NCBI RefSeq assembly: GCF_004684095.1
Contig: NZ_SRII01000002.1
Coordinates: 124,001-188,000, forward strand
Direction: 5' to 3'
Origin: Hymenobacter sp. UV11
GTDB lineage: Bacteria; Bacteroidota; Bacteroidia; Cytophagales; Hymenobacteraceae
Length of the DNA: 64,000 bases
Shown here: positions 34,156 to 43,480 of the stretch, piece after piece
How positions within the stretch are numbered: the stretch's first letter is position 1
How the letters are laid out: every line of letters starts with the position of its first letter
The notes under the pieces: model-generated
Database searches by the model: none
What the model was told of the DNA's origin: nothing
The model's input: only the letters and a program-made list of their open reading frames with translations
Program-made: the position numbers and the translations under genes

Positions 34156-34575
34156 ATGCCCGCCGCTCCTGCCTATTCACCTGAGAGCTTTACCCTGGAG
34201 TATCGCCCCGACCAACATCTGCTCATTGGCCGGTGGCTGCGCCAGGCGAATCTTGACGAGCTAAAAACGCACTACGAAGCGCTGCTGGCCAGCGCGCTGG
34301 CGCACGGCTGCCGCCACTGGCTGCTCGACGTGCGCCGCCGCCGCGTGGGCGATGCCCCGGCCGCCGAGTGGTTTGGGCAGGAGTTTATGCCCCGGCTATC
34401 GGCGGCGTTTGCGCAGCCGCTGTACCTGGCCTACTTCGCCATGATAGCGCACGACCAGGCCACCACCAACCCCGGCCTGAACGCCAATATCCAGCAGGGC
34501 AGCATTCAGCAAATGCACTACCACTACTTCAACCAGGAAGGCGAGTGCCTGGCCTGGCTGGCCGGGCGGGCCTAG
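34156..34575 (+). CDS. hypothetical protein, STAS/SEC14-like in appearance
   Basis: This 139-residue soluble protein (MPAAPAYSPESFTLEYRPDQHLLIGRWLRQANLDELKTHYEALL...HGCRHWLLDVRRRRV) has a pattern of strand, helix and strand seen in short SpoIIAA/STAS-like proteins of Bacteroidota; the fold is a guess. No signal peptide. A partial -7 box TACTTTTA (34120-34127) lies 28 nt upstream. The ATG at 34156 was preferred to longer readings that run through the terminator. Function unknown. Confidence 0.65.
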   Translation: MPAAPAYSPESFTLEYRPDQHLLIGRWLRQANLDELKTHYEALLASALAHGCRHWLLDVRRRRVGDAPAAEWFGQEFMPRLSAAFAQPLYLAYFAMIAHDQATTNPGLNANIQQGSIQQMHYHYFNQEGECLAWLAGRA

Positions 34576-34594
34576 CCGGCACGGCCGGGGCTGC

Positions 34595-34602
34595 TACCTT
34601 TG
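34595..34602 (+). promoter_or_regulatory. candidate -7 box upstream of the aldehyde dehydrogenase gene
   Basis: TACCTTTG is a perfect TAnnTTTG match, 30 nt before the ATG at 34633 and 19 nt after the previous stop. Confidence 0.5.
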
Positions 34603-34632
34603 GGCACTCACCTTCCCCACCATGCCCACCCC

Positions 34633-36234
34633 ATGAAGCAGGCCCTCGAAGAAGCTACTACCCCCGACGTGACCGTGCCGCACCCCCACGCCGACCCCCA
34701 CGGTATGCAGGACGTGCTGAGCCAGCTCGGCATCAAGGCCGAAAACCCCGCTACCTGCACCGGGCGCACCTGGGGGGGGGTAGGCGGCGCGCAGAAGACT
34801 ATCGTGTCGCCGGCCGATGGGCAGCGCATTGCGGCCGTGGCCGTAGCCACGGTAGCCGACTACGAGGCGGTGGTGAAAACTGCCCAGGCGGCTTTCCTGA
34901 AGTGGCGGCTGGTGCCAGCGCCCCAGCGCGGCGACATTGTGCGCCAGATTGGCCTGGCGCTGCGCCACCACAAAGAGGCCCTGGGCAAGCTGGTGAGCTA
35001 CGAGATGGGCAAAATATTGCAGGAAGGCCTGGGCGAAGTGCAGGAGATGATTGACATCTGTGACTTTGCGGTGGGCCTGAGCCGGCAGCTGCACGGCTTT
35101 ACCATGCACTCGGAGCGGCCCGCGCACCGCATGTACGACCAGTACCACCCGCTGGGCATCGTAGGCATTATCTCGGCCTTCAACTTCCCGGTGGCGGTGT
35201 GGGCCTGGAACGCCATGCTGGCCGCCGTGTGCGGCGATGTATGCATCTGGAAGCCCTCGGAGAAAACGCCGCTGGCCGCCGTGGCCGTGCACCACCTCAT
35301 TCAGCAAGTACTGGCCGATAACGACGTGCCCGAGGGCGTGTTCAACCTTGTGCTGGGCGGCCCCAAAGTGGGCCAGGCCATGAGCGCCGATGAGCGCCTA
35401 CCCCTCGTGTCGGCCACGGGCAGCACCCGCATGGGCCGGGCCGTGGGCGCCGCCGTGGGCCAGCGCCTGGGCCGCGCCCTGCTGGAGCTGGGCGGCAATA
35501 ACGCCATCATCCTGACGCCGCAGGCCGACCTCGACATGGCCATGCGGGCCATCGTGTTTGGGGCTGTGGGCACGGCCGGGCAGCGCTGCACTACCACGCG
35601 CCGGCTCATCATCCACGAGAGTATTTACGAAGAAGTGCAGCAGCGCCTGCTGGCCGCCTACGCCAAGCTGCCGGTGGGCCATCCGCTGCAAGCCGGCACG
35701 CTGGTAGGGCCTCTTATTGACGCCGACGCGGTGCTGGCCTTCACCAACGCCCTCGAAGCCGTGCAGCGCGAAGGCGCTACCCTGCTCACCGGCGGCCAGG
35801 TGCTGAGCAGCGCCGAGCTGCACGGCGGCCACTACGTGCTGCCCGCCCTGGTGGCAGCCGAAAACCATTATCCTACGGTGCAGGCCGAAACCTTCGCGCC
35901 CATTCTCTACCTGCTCAAGTACGGCGGGGGGGTAGGGGAGGCCATCGCGCTGCAAAACGGCGTGAAGCAGGGCCTGTCCTCGGCCATCTTCACCCTCAAC
36001 CTGCGCGAGGCCGAAGCCTTTCTGGCCGCGCCCGGCTCCGACTGCGGCATTGCCAACGTGAACATCGGCACGAGCGGCGCCGAAATCGGCGGAGCCTTTG
36101 GCGGCGAAAAGGAAACCGGGGGGGGTAGGGAATCCGGCTCCGACGCCTGGAAAGTCTACATGCGCCGCCAGACCAATACCGTGAACTACGGTACCGAGCT
36201 GCCACTGGCACAGGGGATTAAGTTCGATATTTAG
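34633..36234 (+). CDS. aldehyde dehydrogenase, ALDH7/alpha-aminoadipic semialdehyde dehydrogenase-like
   Basis: This 533-residue NAD(P)-dependent dehydrogenase has the ALDH7-type features: SAFNFPVAVWAWN, WKPSEKTPLAAVAV, catalytic Glu285 in LELGGNNAI and catalytic Cys319 in TAGQRCTTTRRL, followed by NVNIGTSGAEIGGAFGGEKETGGGRESGSDAWK. The family oxidises alpha-aminoadipic semialdehyde in lysine breakdown, or betaine and other aldehydes. Lysine degradation is the likeliest role, but no partner gene is adjacent. A GGGGGGGGTAGGG word is embedded in the C-terminal GGGR codons. It ends at a strong hairpin shared with the convergent lipoprotein gene. Confidence 0.92.
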   Translation: MKQALEEATTPDVTVPHPHADPHGMQDVLSQLGIKAENPATCTGRTWGGVGGAQKTIVSPADGQRIAAVAVATVADYEAVVKTAQAAFLKWRLVPAPQRGDIVRQIGLALRHHKEALGKLVSYEMGKILQEGLGEVQEMIDICDFAVGLSRQLHGFTMHSERPAHRMYDQYHPLGIVGIISAFNFPVAVWAWNAMLAAVCGDVCIWKPSEKTPLAAVAVHHLIQQVLADNDVPEGVFNLVLGGPKVGQAMSADERLPLVSATGSTRMGRAVGAAVGQRLGRALLELGGNNAIILTPQADLDMAMRAIVFGAVGTAGQRCTTTRRLIIHESIYEEVQQRLLAAYAKLPVGHPLQAGTLVGPLIDADAVLAFTNALEAVQREGATLLTGGQVLSSAELHGGHYVLPALVAAENHYPTVQAETFAPILYLLKYGGGVGEAIALQNGVKQGLSSAIFTLNLREAEAFLAAPGSDCGIANVNIGTSGAEIGGAFGGEKETGGGRESGSDAWKVYMRRQTNTVNYGTELPLAQGIKFDI

Positions 36235-36249
36235 TGAGTTGCTTTCCAC

Positions 36250-36288
36250 AAAGAAGCCCCGCTTACGCCAAGTAAGCAGGGCTTCTTT
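36250..36288. terminator. bidirectional terminator between convergent genes
   Basis: AAAGAAGCCCCGCTTAC and GTAAGCAGGGCTTCTTT pair around GCCAA with one mismatch. It serves the aldehyde dehydrogenase and possibly the leftward DUF4252 gene. Confidence 0.88.
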
Positions 36289-36303
36289 GTGGGTAGGGGT
36301 AGG

Positions 36304-36915
36304 CTAGTTACCCGCCGTTTGCTGCACCACTTCGGGCAGCACTTGGCTTAGGGCGTCGGCTTGGGCACGGGTAAAATTGCCCTGCACCTGCACCAGCACA
36401 AACGAGCCTAGCGCATCGGGCATGGTGCCGGTAGCCACTAGCTCGCTCACCTGGTCGCCGTTAGCCTTTACTACATACTGGTAGGGGGCCGCCCCAGTGG
36501 CCGAATTGGCCAGCGAGGTGTAGCGTTCGGCTTGCAGCAGGCCGCTCACTTCACTGTTGAGGCCTTCGCGCACCAAGCTTTGGGCGCTGCCGGTAGTGGG
36601 CAAAAAAGTCATCACGCGGGCCGTACGAATACCGGTAATGGCATTAGTCAGGTCATTGCCCCCGAGTAGCTTACCTACTCGCACCAGCGCCAGGCGCTGC
36701 AAGAAGTCGGCCGACCACTCGGTGGTGCGGAAGCCCGGCCGGTCGCGGTACTTGGCAAAGAAGGCGGCCACGTTGCGCGCTGGCGTGCTGGGTCCGCCGC
36801 CACTAGCCCGGCAGCCACTCAGCAGCGCCAGGACCACGGCAAAAGCCAGTAGCGGCAAGGCAATGCGGATGCCCAACGGGCGGTGGCTGGTAGGGCTGGG
36901 GTCCAAAGCGTGCAT
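36304..36915 (-). CDS. DUF4252-like lipoprotein
   Basis: This 203-residue protein has a lipoprotein leader with lipobox LLSGC (Cys35). The mature part (VAAFFAKYRDRPGFRTTEWSADFLQRLALVRVGKLLGGNDLTNAITGIRTARVMTF) matches the pattern of DUF4252 lipoproteins. The C-terminal half (QYVVKANGDQVSELVATGTMP...FVLVQVQGNFTRAQADALSQVL) is typical of that family. Function unknown; the family is envelope-located. The ATG at 36915 was chosen because the further upstream start adds residues before the leader. Confidence 0.8.
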   Translation of the reverse strand: MHALDPSPTSHRPLGIRIALPLLAFAVVLALLSGCRASGGGPSTPARNVAAFFAKYRDRPGFRTTEWSADFLQRLALVRVGKLLGGNDLTNAITGIRTARVMTFLPTTGSAQSLVREGLNSEVSGLLQAERYTSLANSATGAAPYQYVVKANGDQVSELVATGTMPDALGSFVLVQVQGNFTRAQADALSQVLPEVVQQTAGN

Positions 36916-36925
36916 GGGGGTAGGG

Positions 36926-37162
36926 CTAGTTATGCGTGCCTGCGTTGGAGCCCTCACGCGAGGTATCGATATCGCCACGGCGCTGGCCCTGGCTGTCGCG
37001 AGGGCCTTCGGCCTGGGTTATTTCTTCGTTTTCGTCAGTCGTGACGTACTCATTGGTAACGGGGCCGAGGCCGCCGTTTTTCTTAGCCAAGTCGGCTTCG
37101 GCCTGGGCAAACTTAAGGTTGAGCAACGAGTCTTCGGTGGGATTCTGGGGTTTGTCAGCCAT
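36926..37162 (-). CDS. small acidic hypothetical protein
   Basis: This 78-residue hydrophilic protein (MADKPQNPTEDSLLNLKFAQAEADLAKKN..., rich in Asp, Glu, Asn and Gln in its second half) has no signal or membrane segment and probably has a disordered tail. It lies 10 bp upstream of the DUF4252 lipoprotein gene on the same strand, so the two are likely co-transcribed. I do not recognise the family. Codon use looks like its neighbours. Confidence 0.65.
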   Translation of the reverse strand: MADKPQNPTEDSLLNLKFAQAEADLAKKNGGLGPVTNEYVTTDENEEITQAEGPRDSQGQRRGDIDTSREGSNAGTHN

Positions 37163-37262
37163 CGTAAAAGCCGGGCCTCCGGAAAGTAAACGGCGGCCAG
37201 CTTACTAAGTCATACGCGCTTGCGGAGCGGGGGTTGGGGTAGGCGGGCGGGCCGGGCGGGGC

Positions 37263-37270
37263 TACTTTTG
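37263..37270 (+). promoter_or_regulatory. candidate -7 box upstream of the Nudix gene
   Basis: TACTTTTG is a perfect TAnnTTTG match, 27 nt before the ATG at 37298. Confidence 0.5.
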
Positions 37271-37297
37271 CGTTCGTTCAGCTGCTTTCAATTCCTT

Positions 37298-37882
37298 ATG
37301 CCTCATACTCAGCCCCCCATCGATTTCGACCCCCACCATAACCCCTGGCAAACGCTCAGCTCGGAGCCCAAATACCAGAATCCCTGGATTCGGGTGCGCG
37401 AAGACCAGGTGCTGAACCCCAAAGGTGGGGCCGGCATCTACGGCGTGGTATCGATGCAGAACAAGGCCATTGCCATTATACCCGTTGATAGCGAGGGCAA
37501 TACCTGGCTGGTGGGCCAGTACCGCTACACTCTCAACGAGTATAGCTGGGAGGTGCCCATGGGCGGTGGCGTGATGGGCGTCGACCCGCAGGAGTCGGCC
37601 GCGCGCGAGCTGCGCGAAGAAACCGGCCTGCTCGCCGCCCGCTGGACGCGCATCGCCCGCATGCATACTTCCAACTCCGTCACTGACGAGGAAGGCTTCG
37701 TTTTCCTGGCCGAAGACCTCACGCAAAGCGAGTGGGAACCCGAAGAAACCGAGGACCTGCGCGTCTGGAAGCTGCCCCTGGCCCAGGCCATCGAGCTGGT
37801 GATGGACGATAGCATCACCGACGCGCTCAGCGTGGCCGGCCTGCTTAAAGTGGAGAAGCTGCTGGCGGGGAGGGTAGGGTAA
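37298..37882 (+). CDS. Nudix hydrolase, ADP-ribose pyrophosphatase-like
   Basis: This 194-residue protein has the full Nudix box GGGVMGVDPQESAARELREETGLLA with all conserved Gly, Arg and Glu residues. Family members cleave nucleoside diphosphates linked to another group. The flanking WIRVREDQVLNPKG and YRYTLNEYSWEVPMGGG resemble ADP-ribose/ADP-sugar pyrophosphatases; the substrate is not certain. It is upstream of plsC with a 37-bp gap and a perfect -7 box before each gene. Confidence 0.92.
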   Translation: MPHTQPPIDFDPHHNPWQTLSSEPKYQNPWIRVREDQVLNPKGGAGIYGVVSMQNKAIAIIPVDSEGNTWLVGQYRYTLNEYSWEVPMGGGVMGVDPQESAARELREETGLLAARWTRIARMHTSNSVTDEEGFVFLAEDLTQSEWEPEETEDLRVWKLPLAQAIELVMDDSITDALSVAGLLKVEKLLAGRVG

Positions 37883-37906
37883 GGTAGGGACGTTTGTCAT
37901 TTGCCG

Positions 37907-37914
37907 TAAATTTG
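37907..37914 (+). promoter_or_regulatory. candidate -7 box directly before plsC
   Basis: TAAATTTG is a perfect TAnnTTTG match ending 5 nt before the plsC ATG at 37920. It implies a leaderless or near-leaderless mRNA. Confidence 0.55.
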
Positions 37915-37919
37915 CCGCT

Positions 37920-38693
37920 ATGCCTGTTTTTTTACGTTACCTCGGCCACCGGCTGTACACTATCTGGGCTACGTTCTGGTTTGTGCTGCCGTTTGTCGTG
38001 ACCTACCCCCTGCAGTTGGTGCTGGTGCGCCGGCCCGAGTGGCGCCGCCACCTGCATAGCATCAACCGGCAGTGGGCCAAATTCGCTATTCTGATGTGGG
38101 GCGTGCCGCTGGAAATCATTCGGGAAAACACCCGGCCCGTGCCGCAGCCCTGCATCTACGTGGCCAACCACGGCTCCTACATCGATATTCTGGTGCTGTT
38201 TTACACCATTCCGGGCTTTCTCAACATGATGGGCAAGGATACGCTGGTGAAGTTTCCGCTGTGGGGCCCCCTCTTTGGCAAGACGTATATTCCCGTTAAC
38301 CGCCGCAGCGTGGTGAGCCGGGGTAGGGCCTTTGCCCAGGCCCGCCAGGGCCTGAAAGATGGCCGCCCGCTGGCGCTGTTTCCGGAGGGCACTATCGGCC
38401 CCAAGCCCGGCGAGGAGCTGCAGCCCTTTATGGACGGCGCTTTTCAGCTGGCTATTAACATGGGCGTGCCCATCGTGCCGGTAAGTATGCCCCTCAACCA
38501 CAAGTTTATGCCCTCGGTTGCGGGCCTGCGCGTGCGCCACGCCCGGCTGCGGGTCGTGTTTCACGAAGCCATCGCGACCAAGGGCCTCACCGAGGCCGAT
38601 ATTCCCGACCTCAAGGCCAACGTCATGGCCCAGATTGCCGACGACTTCGTGCCCGAAGGCCGGGGCATTCCGGCGGCCAGCACCTGGCGTTAG
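37920..38693 (+). CDS. plsC: 1-acyl-sn-glycerol-3-phosphate acyltransferase
   Basis: This 257-residue membrane enzyme has a hydrophobic N-terminal helix (FWFVLPFVVTYPLQLVLV). The acyltransferase motifs are HxxxxD as NHGSYID (His84, Asp89), then GKTYIPVNRRS, LALFPEGTIG and VPIVPVS. It adds the second acyl chain in phosphatidic acid synthesis on the inner membrane. Length and motifs are typical. Confidence 0.94.
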   Translation: MPVFLRYLGHRLYTIWATFWFVLPFVVTYPLQLVLVRRPEWRRHLHSINRQWAKFAILMWGVPLEIIRENTRPVPQPCIYVANHGSYIDILVLFYTIPGFLNMMGKDTLVKFPLWGPLFGKTYIPVNRRSVVSRGRAFAQARQGLKDGRPLALFPEGTIGPKPGEELQPFMDGAFQLAINMGVPIVPVSMPLNHKFMPSVAGLRVRHARLRVVFHEAIATKGLTEADIPDLKANVMAQIADDFVPEGRGIPAASTWR

Positions 38694-38694
38694 G

Positions 38695-38787
38695 TAAGTG
38701 AGTAGGTGAGTAAATGAGTAATTTTTTCACCTTCTTAACTTGTCCTTTTCTGGCTTTACTCATCTGCTCAATTACTCATTTACCAAT
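38695..38787. repeat. family C word-repeat spacer between plsC and gatC
   Basis: The words GTGAGTAGGTGAGTAAATGA (about 38699-38718) and, inverted, TTACTCATCTGCTCAATTAC then TCATTTACC (about 38756-38784) form an inverted pair in the gap. The gatC start codon follows directly. Confidence 0.65.
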
Positions 38788-38788
38788 T

Positions 38789-39070
38789 ATGAATACTGAA
38801 ACCCTCCGCGGCCTGGCTCACCTCGCCCGCCTCGAATTTGACCCCGCCCGCGAGGAGCAGATGCTCACCGACCTCAACAAGATTCTGGATTGGGTAGACC
38901 AACTCTCCAAAGTAGATACCGACGGCGTGGAGCCGCTGGTGCATTTGTCGCAAGAAATCAACGTGCTGCGCGACGATAAAGCTCACAACACCATCAGCCA
39001 CCAGGACGGCCTGCGCAACGCTCCGCGCAAGGACTCGGACTACTTCCGAGTGCCCAAGGTGCTGGACTAG
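38789..39070 (+). CDS. gatC: Asp-tRNA(Asn)/Glu-tRNA(Gln) amidotransferase subunit C
   Basis: This 93-residue protein has the GatC pattern (LRGLAHLARLEFDPAREEQMLTDLNKILDWVDQLSKVDTDGVEPL, ending DYFRVPKVLD). It stabilises the GatCAB complex that converts mischarged Glu-tRNA(Gln) or Asp-tRNA(Asn). gatA and gatB are not adjacent. The start codon lies at the edge of the word-repeat spacer. Confidence 0.96.
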   Translation: MNTETLRGLAHLARLEFDPAREEQMLTDLNKILDWVDQLSKVDTDGVEPLVHLSQEINVLRDDKAHNTISHQDGLRNAPRKDSDYFRVPKVLD

Positions 39071-39102
39071 GGCCAGCAGCTTACTTGTGCGAGCAATAAG
39101 GT

Positions 39103-39201
39103 AGAACGTCATGCTGAGCCCCGCGAAGCATCTCGCTCGCGCCAGTGGGTTTCCCATAGCGATGCGAGCGAGATGCTTCGCGGGGCTCAGCATGACGTTC
39201 T
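39103..39201. repeat. family A palindromic repeat, copy 3
   Basis: Perfect 38-bp arms (39103-39140 and 39164-39201) begin AGAACGTCATGCTGAG. The stem differs from the other copies (CCCGC for TTGTC after GAGC), with the partner arm changed to match. Confidence 0.9.
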
Positions 39202-39237
39202 TTTATACTTCTTCAGCTACCTACTTTCCCACTGCCA

Positions 39238-41994
39238 TTGCCTGACCTTCCCATTCTGCGCCGCTTGCCGGGGCTGCCCGCGCTGCTGGCCCTGCTGGCC
39301 GTGGCGGGGGCCGTGTACTACTACTTCGCGGGCGAAAGCGCGACCCTACCCCTGCAGCTGGTGCCGCACCTGGCCCCAGTACCGTTTACCCTCGACTCAG
39401 TAGCCGTGGGCCCGGCGCGGCTGCCGCTGCCGGTGAGTGGCTTTATCACGACCCTTACGCACGACGTGGGTGGGCCTTATACCCAGCCGTTGGCGGCCGG
39501 GCTGTGGCTGAGCGTGCTGGGCCTGGCGCTGGCCGGCTGGCTGGCGGTGGTGAGCATGCTGCGGCGGCCGGCTTTTCTGGCGGGCACGGTGCCGGTGGTG
39601 TTTCTGCTGGCTGCGCTCAACGCCGATGGCCTGGGCGTTTTCAACCCTACCCGGCAATACTTCCTGTACCTGAGCCTGGGCGTGCTGGGCGCGGCGGCGC
39701 TGGGCCTGCAGGCATTCGGCGAACGGGTGGGGGTAGGGCGGCGGGTGGTGCTGTTTGGCGCGCTGCTCGGCGGGCTGGTGGCGCTGCTGCTGGCCAAGTC
39801 GCAGCTGCCGCCGGCCGAAACTGCCCTGCACCTGGCCGCCTACGCCACGCCGGCCGGGGCGGGCCTGGTGGCGGCGCTGGTGCTGTGGGTGGGGGTAGAG
39901 AATGTGCGGGCGCTGCTCTGGTTCAACACCCAGGCCGAAAACCCCGAGAGCCGCTTCGGGCGGCTGCCCTTTATTCTGTCGAGCTTGCTCTATTTGGGCA
40001 CGCTGTTCCTGTACTGGTACAATGGCGACACGCTGGCCCTGGGCGGCGGCCTGCACCTCGACCCGCTGGTGCTGCTGCTACCGGCTGCCCTCACGGCCGG
40101 CCTGGGCCTGCGCGAGCGGGCGCCCAGCTACGCGGGCTGGTTGCCCTTTGTGGCCGCCCGGCCCTTGTACTGGCTGTTGCTGGCGGCAGCCGCGGCGGCG
40201 CTGGGCTACGCCCTGGCCACGGATAATACGCCGTTGCTGACGGCTGCCCGCACCTTTAGCGTGCGGGCGCTGCTGCTGCTGGGGGCAGCGTTTTTGCTCT
40301 ACGTGCTGGTCAATTTTGGCTCGCTCATTCAGCAGCGGCTGCGGGTGTACCGGGTGGTGTTTGAGCCGCGCCGGCTGCCCTTTTATACCGTCTATATCCT
40401 GGGCGTGGCCGCGCTGCTGCTGTTTGAGCTGCGCAACGGCTGGCCGCTGCTCGACCAGGTGCAGGCGGGACAGTATAATCAATTCGGCGACCTGGCCCGC
40501 CAGCAGAGCGAAGCCCGGCCCGACGACCTGCCTCTGGCCCTGCTGGCCGAGCGCTACTACGCCGAAAGCGGCGACGTGCTGGCCCGCTTCAACCGCTCGG
40601 CGCAGGTGGGTAGGGCGGCACTCTATAGCTTCCGCAACCAGCGCCAGAACGAAATTAATGCCCTGCGCCGCGCCTTGCTGCGCCAGCCCGATGAGAAAAT
40701 CAGCCTCCAATTAAACTCCCTGCTCACCGAGCCGGCCGATTTTTTGGATGCGCTGGAGGTGCTGCGCCAGGCCCGCCGCGCCGCGCCCCGCAGCTTTGCC
40801 GTGGCTTCTGATGCGGCCCAATTATTCACCCGCTCTACGCTCACCGACTCGGTGGTGTTTTACCTAGGCAAGGCCGAGCGGCTTCGGCCCGGCAGCTACG
40901 TGGGCCGTACCAACCAGCTGGGCTTCCTGCTGAGCCAGGGCCTGGTGCCCGCCGCCCAAAAAATGGCCAAACCCTGGCCGGCCACCGCCACCGAGCCCGG
41001 CTTGCTGGCTAATAAAGAGCTGTTGGCGTTGCTGAATTCGCGGGTAGTTACCAGCCCTACCCCCCCCGCCAGCCTCGACCTCGACGCCGCGGCTTTCGCC
41101 CAGGTATACCACGCGGCGCTGCTCACGGCGCGAGCCGCCCAGCGAGCCGCCTGCCGCCGCGCCGATACCGAACTGGCCCGGCTAGCCGAGCGCCCCGCCA
41201 ACGAGCCCTATTACGAGCAGCTGCTTTTCCTGCAAGCGCTGCTGCGCCACGCGGCGGGCCAGGAGCTGGCCGCCCGCCAAACGCTGGCGCCGCTCACGGC
41301 CGGCACTTCGGGCACTAGTGGCTACTATCAGTACGTGCTGGGCCTGTGGCAGTTGCAGCAGGAGCAGTATGCCACGGCGGCCAATCAGCTGGCTTTAGCC
41401 GCGGCGCACGGCGCGCGCGATGCGCGCCTACCCCACGCTTGGGCGCTGGCGCTGGCCGGCCAAGTCGATTCGGCCCAGGCGGCGTACCGTCGGCTGGCGG
41501 CCGATACAGCGCGGGCGCAGGGAGTGGCCCGGCTGGGGTTAGCGCTGCGTGCGCCCAACTTACTGCATAGTAAGCCGCCAACGGGCCTCGTTGGTAGCTC
41601 GGAGCTGGCTGCGGCGCAACAAGCCGAGGCGGCGCATAGCCTGCCCGAAGCTACCCGCCGCTACCAGGCATTGGTGAAGCTGGCGCCTTTCAATGAAACA
41701 GCCGTGCTGGCGGCGGCCCGCTTTTTTGCGCAGCAAAAAGCCACCACCGATGCCTACGATGCGCTCAACAAAGGCCTGACCGAAAACCCCACCTCCTTAC
41801 CACTGTTACAAGCCTACGCGCTGGCTGCCGCCGATGCCGGCCTGGCCGACCTCGGCCAGTCGGCCCTAACGCAGCTGCGCCCGCGCCTCAGCCCCGCCGG
41901 GTACGCTAACTTGCTGACGCAATTCGCGGCGCACCGGGCCGCCAACGCGGCGGCTGTCGCCGCTTTCGACCAAGTGCCGCTCCCCGTCCGCTGA
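39238..41994 (+). CDS. large membrane protein with C-terminal TPR-like helices
   Basis: This 918-residue protein has about ten or more predicted membrane segments in its first 400 residues (for example [74 protein letters not shown]). A long helical domain with TPR-like repeats follows (about 430-915: [14 protein letters not shown] and [23 protein letters not shown]). It looks like an inner-membrane protein presenting a TPR scaffold. No family is recognised with confidence. The start is TTG at 39238, the first start in the frame after the family A repeat. It is followed 17 bp later by an ABC ATPase gene, which may be linked. Confidence 0.7.
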   Translation: MPDLPILRRLPGLPALLALLAVAGAVYYYFAGESATLPLQLVPHLAPVPFTLDSVAVGPARLPLPVSGFITTLTHDVGGPYTQPLAAGLWLSVLGLALAGWLAVVSMLRRPAFLAGTVPVVFLLAALNADGLGVFNPTRQYFLYLSLGVLGAAALGLQAFGERVGVGRRVVLFGALLGGLVALLLAKSQLPPAETALHLAAYATPAGAGLVAALVLWVGVENVRALLWFNTQAENPESRFGRLPFILSSLLYLGTLFLYWYNGDTLALGGGLHLDPLVLLLPAALTAGLGLRERAPSYAGWLPFVAARPLYWLLLAAAAAALGYALATDNTPLLTAARTFSVRALLLLGAAFLLYVLVNFGSLIQQRLRVYRVVFEPRRLPFYTVYILGVAALLLFELRNGWPLLDQVQAGQYNQFGDLARQQSEARPDDLPLALLAERYYAESGDVLARFNRSAQVGRAALYSFRNQRQNEINALRRALLRQPDEKISLQLNSLLTEPADFLDALEVLRQARRAAPRSFAVASDAAQLFTRSTLTDSVVFYLGKAERLRPGSYVGRTNQLGFLLSQGLVPAAQKMAKPWPATATEPGLLANKELLALLNSRVVTSPTPPASLDLDAAAFAQVYHAALLTARAAQRAACRRADTELARLAERPANEPYYEQLLFLQALLRHAAGQELAARQTLAPLTAGTSGTSGYYQYVLGLWQLQQEQYATAANQLALAAAHGARDARLPHAWALALAGQVDSAQAAYRRLAADTARAQGVARLGLALRAPNLLHSKPPTGLVGSSELAAAQQAEAAHSLPEATRRYQALVKLAPFNETAVLAAARFFAQQKATTDAYDALNKGLTENPTSLPLLQAYALAAADAGLADLGQSALTQLRPRLSPAGYANLLTQFAAHRAANAAAVAAFDQVPLPVR

Positions 41995-42011
41995 TTTTTT
42001 CTGCTCGTTTT

Positions 42012-42749
42012 ATGCTCGCTGCCAGCCCTACCCCCTACGTTATCAAGACCACCGACATTGCCAAGGAGTACGTGATGGGCACTGAGCACATTCACGCCCT
42101 GCGCTCGGTAAGCATCGACATCAAGCGTGGCGAATACGTGGCGTTTATGGGGCCGTCGGGCTCGGGCAAGAGTACGCTGATGAACATCATTGGCTGCCTC
42201 GATACGCCCACTCAGGGCCAGTATATCCTGAATGGCCAGGACGTGAGCCGCATGAGCGACAACGAGCTGGCCGAAGTGCGCAACAAAGAAATCGGCTTCG
42301 TTTTCCAGACCTTTAACCTGCTGCCACGCTCTACCTCGCTCGAAAACGTGGCCCTACCCCTCATCTACGCGGGCCTGGGCAAGCGCGAGCGCAGCGAGCG
42401 TGCCCTCGAAGCCCTGCGCTCGGTGGGCCTGGCCGACCGAGCCGGCCACCGCCCCAACGAGCTGTCGGGCGGCCAGCGCCAGCGCGTAGCCATCGCCCGC
42501 GCCCTCGTCAACACCCCCAGCGTGCTACTCGCCGACGAACCCACCGGCGCCCTCGACTCCAAAACGAGCTACGAAATCATGGCCCTGTTCGAAGCCCTCT
42601 ACGCTAAAGGCAATACCATTATCATGGTGACGCACGAAGAAGACATCGCCCGCTACGCCCACCGCATCGTGCGCCTGCGCGACGGCCTCATCGAAACCGA
42701 CGAGGTCAACCATGAGATTGCCCGGCCGGCTGTCCTAAGCCACCCGTAG
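42012..42749 (+). CDS. ABC transporter ATP-binding protein, MacB/LolD type
   Basis: This 245-residue ATPase has Walker [11 protein letters not shown]-loop [11 protein letters not shown], the ABC signature [15 protein letters not shown], Walker [13 protein letters not shown] and the H-loop MVTHEE. It matches the MacB/LolD-type ATPases that drive export or lipoprotein extraction. No permease gene is adjacent, so its partner must be elsewhere, unless the upstream 918-residue membrane protein is involved, which the sequence does not show. The leader [10 protein letters not shown] carries a CCCTACCCCC word. Confidence 0.93.
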   Translation: MLAASPTPYVIKTTDIAKEYVMGTEHIHALRSVSIDIKRGEYVAFMGPSGSGKSTLMNIIGCLDTPTQGQYILNGQDVSRMSDNELAEVRNKEIGFVFQTFNLLPRSTSLENVALPLIYAGLGKRERSERALEALRSVGLADRAGHRPNELSGGQRQRVAIARALVNTPSVLLADEPTGALDSKTSYEIMALFEALYAKGNTIIMVTHEEDIARYAHRIVRLRDGLIETDEVNHEIARPAVLSHP

Positions 42750-42807
42750 CAAGGGGCCCCAAAGGCAACTCCCTACCCCCCGCAGTCAGCCGCGCAGCGG
42801 CGTATCC

Positions 42808-42840
42808 ACGCAATCCGTTAAATCCGTTAAATCTGCGGTC
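42808..42840 (+). repeat. short word tandem before the adenosyltransferase gene
   Basis: CAATCCGTTAAATCCGTTAAATCTGCGG (about 42810-42837) is a tandem of TCCGTTAAA. It resembles the word-repeat spacers, but no inverted partner is seen. Confidence 0.5.
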
Positions 42841-43392
42841 ATGAAAATCTACACCAAAACCGGCGACCAGGGCCTGACCTCGCTCATCGGCGGCGCGCGC
42901 GTGCCCAAGTCGAGCCTGCGCATCGACTGCTACGGCACCGTAGATGAGCTGAACTCCTACATTGGCCTGCTACGCGACCAAGACGTGAACGCCCCGCGCC
43001 GCGACTTGCTCAAAGAGATTCAGGACCGCCTCTTCACCATCGGCTCGCATCTGGCCACCGACCCCGGCAAAGAAGCCCGCCAGCCCTTGCCCGACCTGCA
43101 CCCCGAAGACGTAGCGCTGCTGGAAATGGAGATGGACCAGATGGACAAGGAGTTGGAGCCATTGCGGGCGTTCATCCTGCCCGGTGGGCACCCGGCCGTG
43201 TCGTTCGCGCACGTGGCGCGCTGCGTGTGCCGCCGCGCCGAGCGCCTGGTCATTCACCTGCGCGAAGAGTCGCCGGTCGAAGACCTGGTGGTGATGTACC
43301 TCAACCGGCTCTCCGACTACCTCTTTGTGCTCAGCCGCGCCATGGCCCACGACCTGGGGGTGGCCGAAGTAACGTGGAAGCCGCGGGTGTAA
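42841..43392 (+). CDS. ATP:cob(I)alamin adenosyltransferase, PduO type
   Basis: This 183-residue protein has the PduO-type motifs KIYTKTGDQGLTSLIGGARVPKSSLRIDCYGTVDELNSYIG, FILPGGHP and CVCRRAERLV, with the C-terminal LNRLSDYLFVLSRAMA. It adenosylates cobalamin, making the active coenzyme. No other cobalamin gene is adjacent. Its own hairpin terminator lies downstream. Confidence 0.95.
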   Translation: MKIYTKTGDQGLTSLIGGARVPKSSLRIDCYGTVDELNSYIGLLRDQDVNAPRRDLLKEIQDRLFTIGSHLATDPGKEARQPLPDLHPEDVALLEMEMDQMDKELEPLRAFILPGGHPAVSFAHVARCVCRRAERLVIHLREESPVEDLVVMYLNRLSDYLFVLSRAMAHDLGVAEVTWKPRV

Positions 43393-43480
43393 CTTACCGC
43401 TTGCCCACCAGCTACTTAGCGCTAGTCGGCAACCTTTAGCCGGCTGGGCCGTCCCTACCCTGTCTTTTCCCACCCACCCC

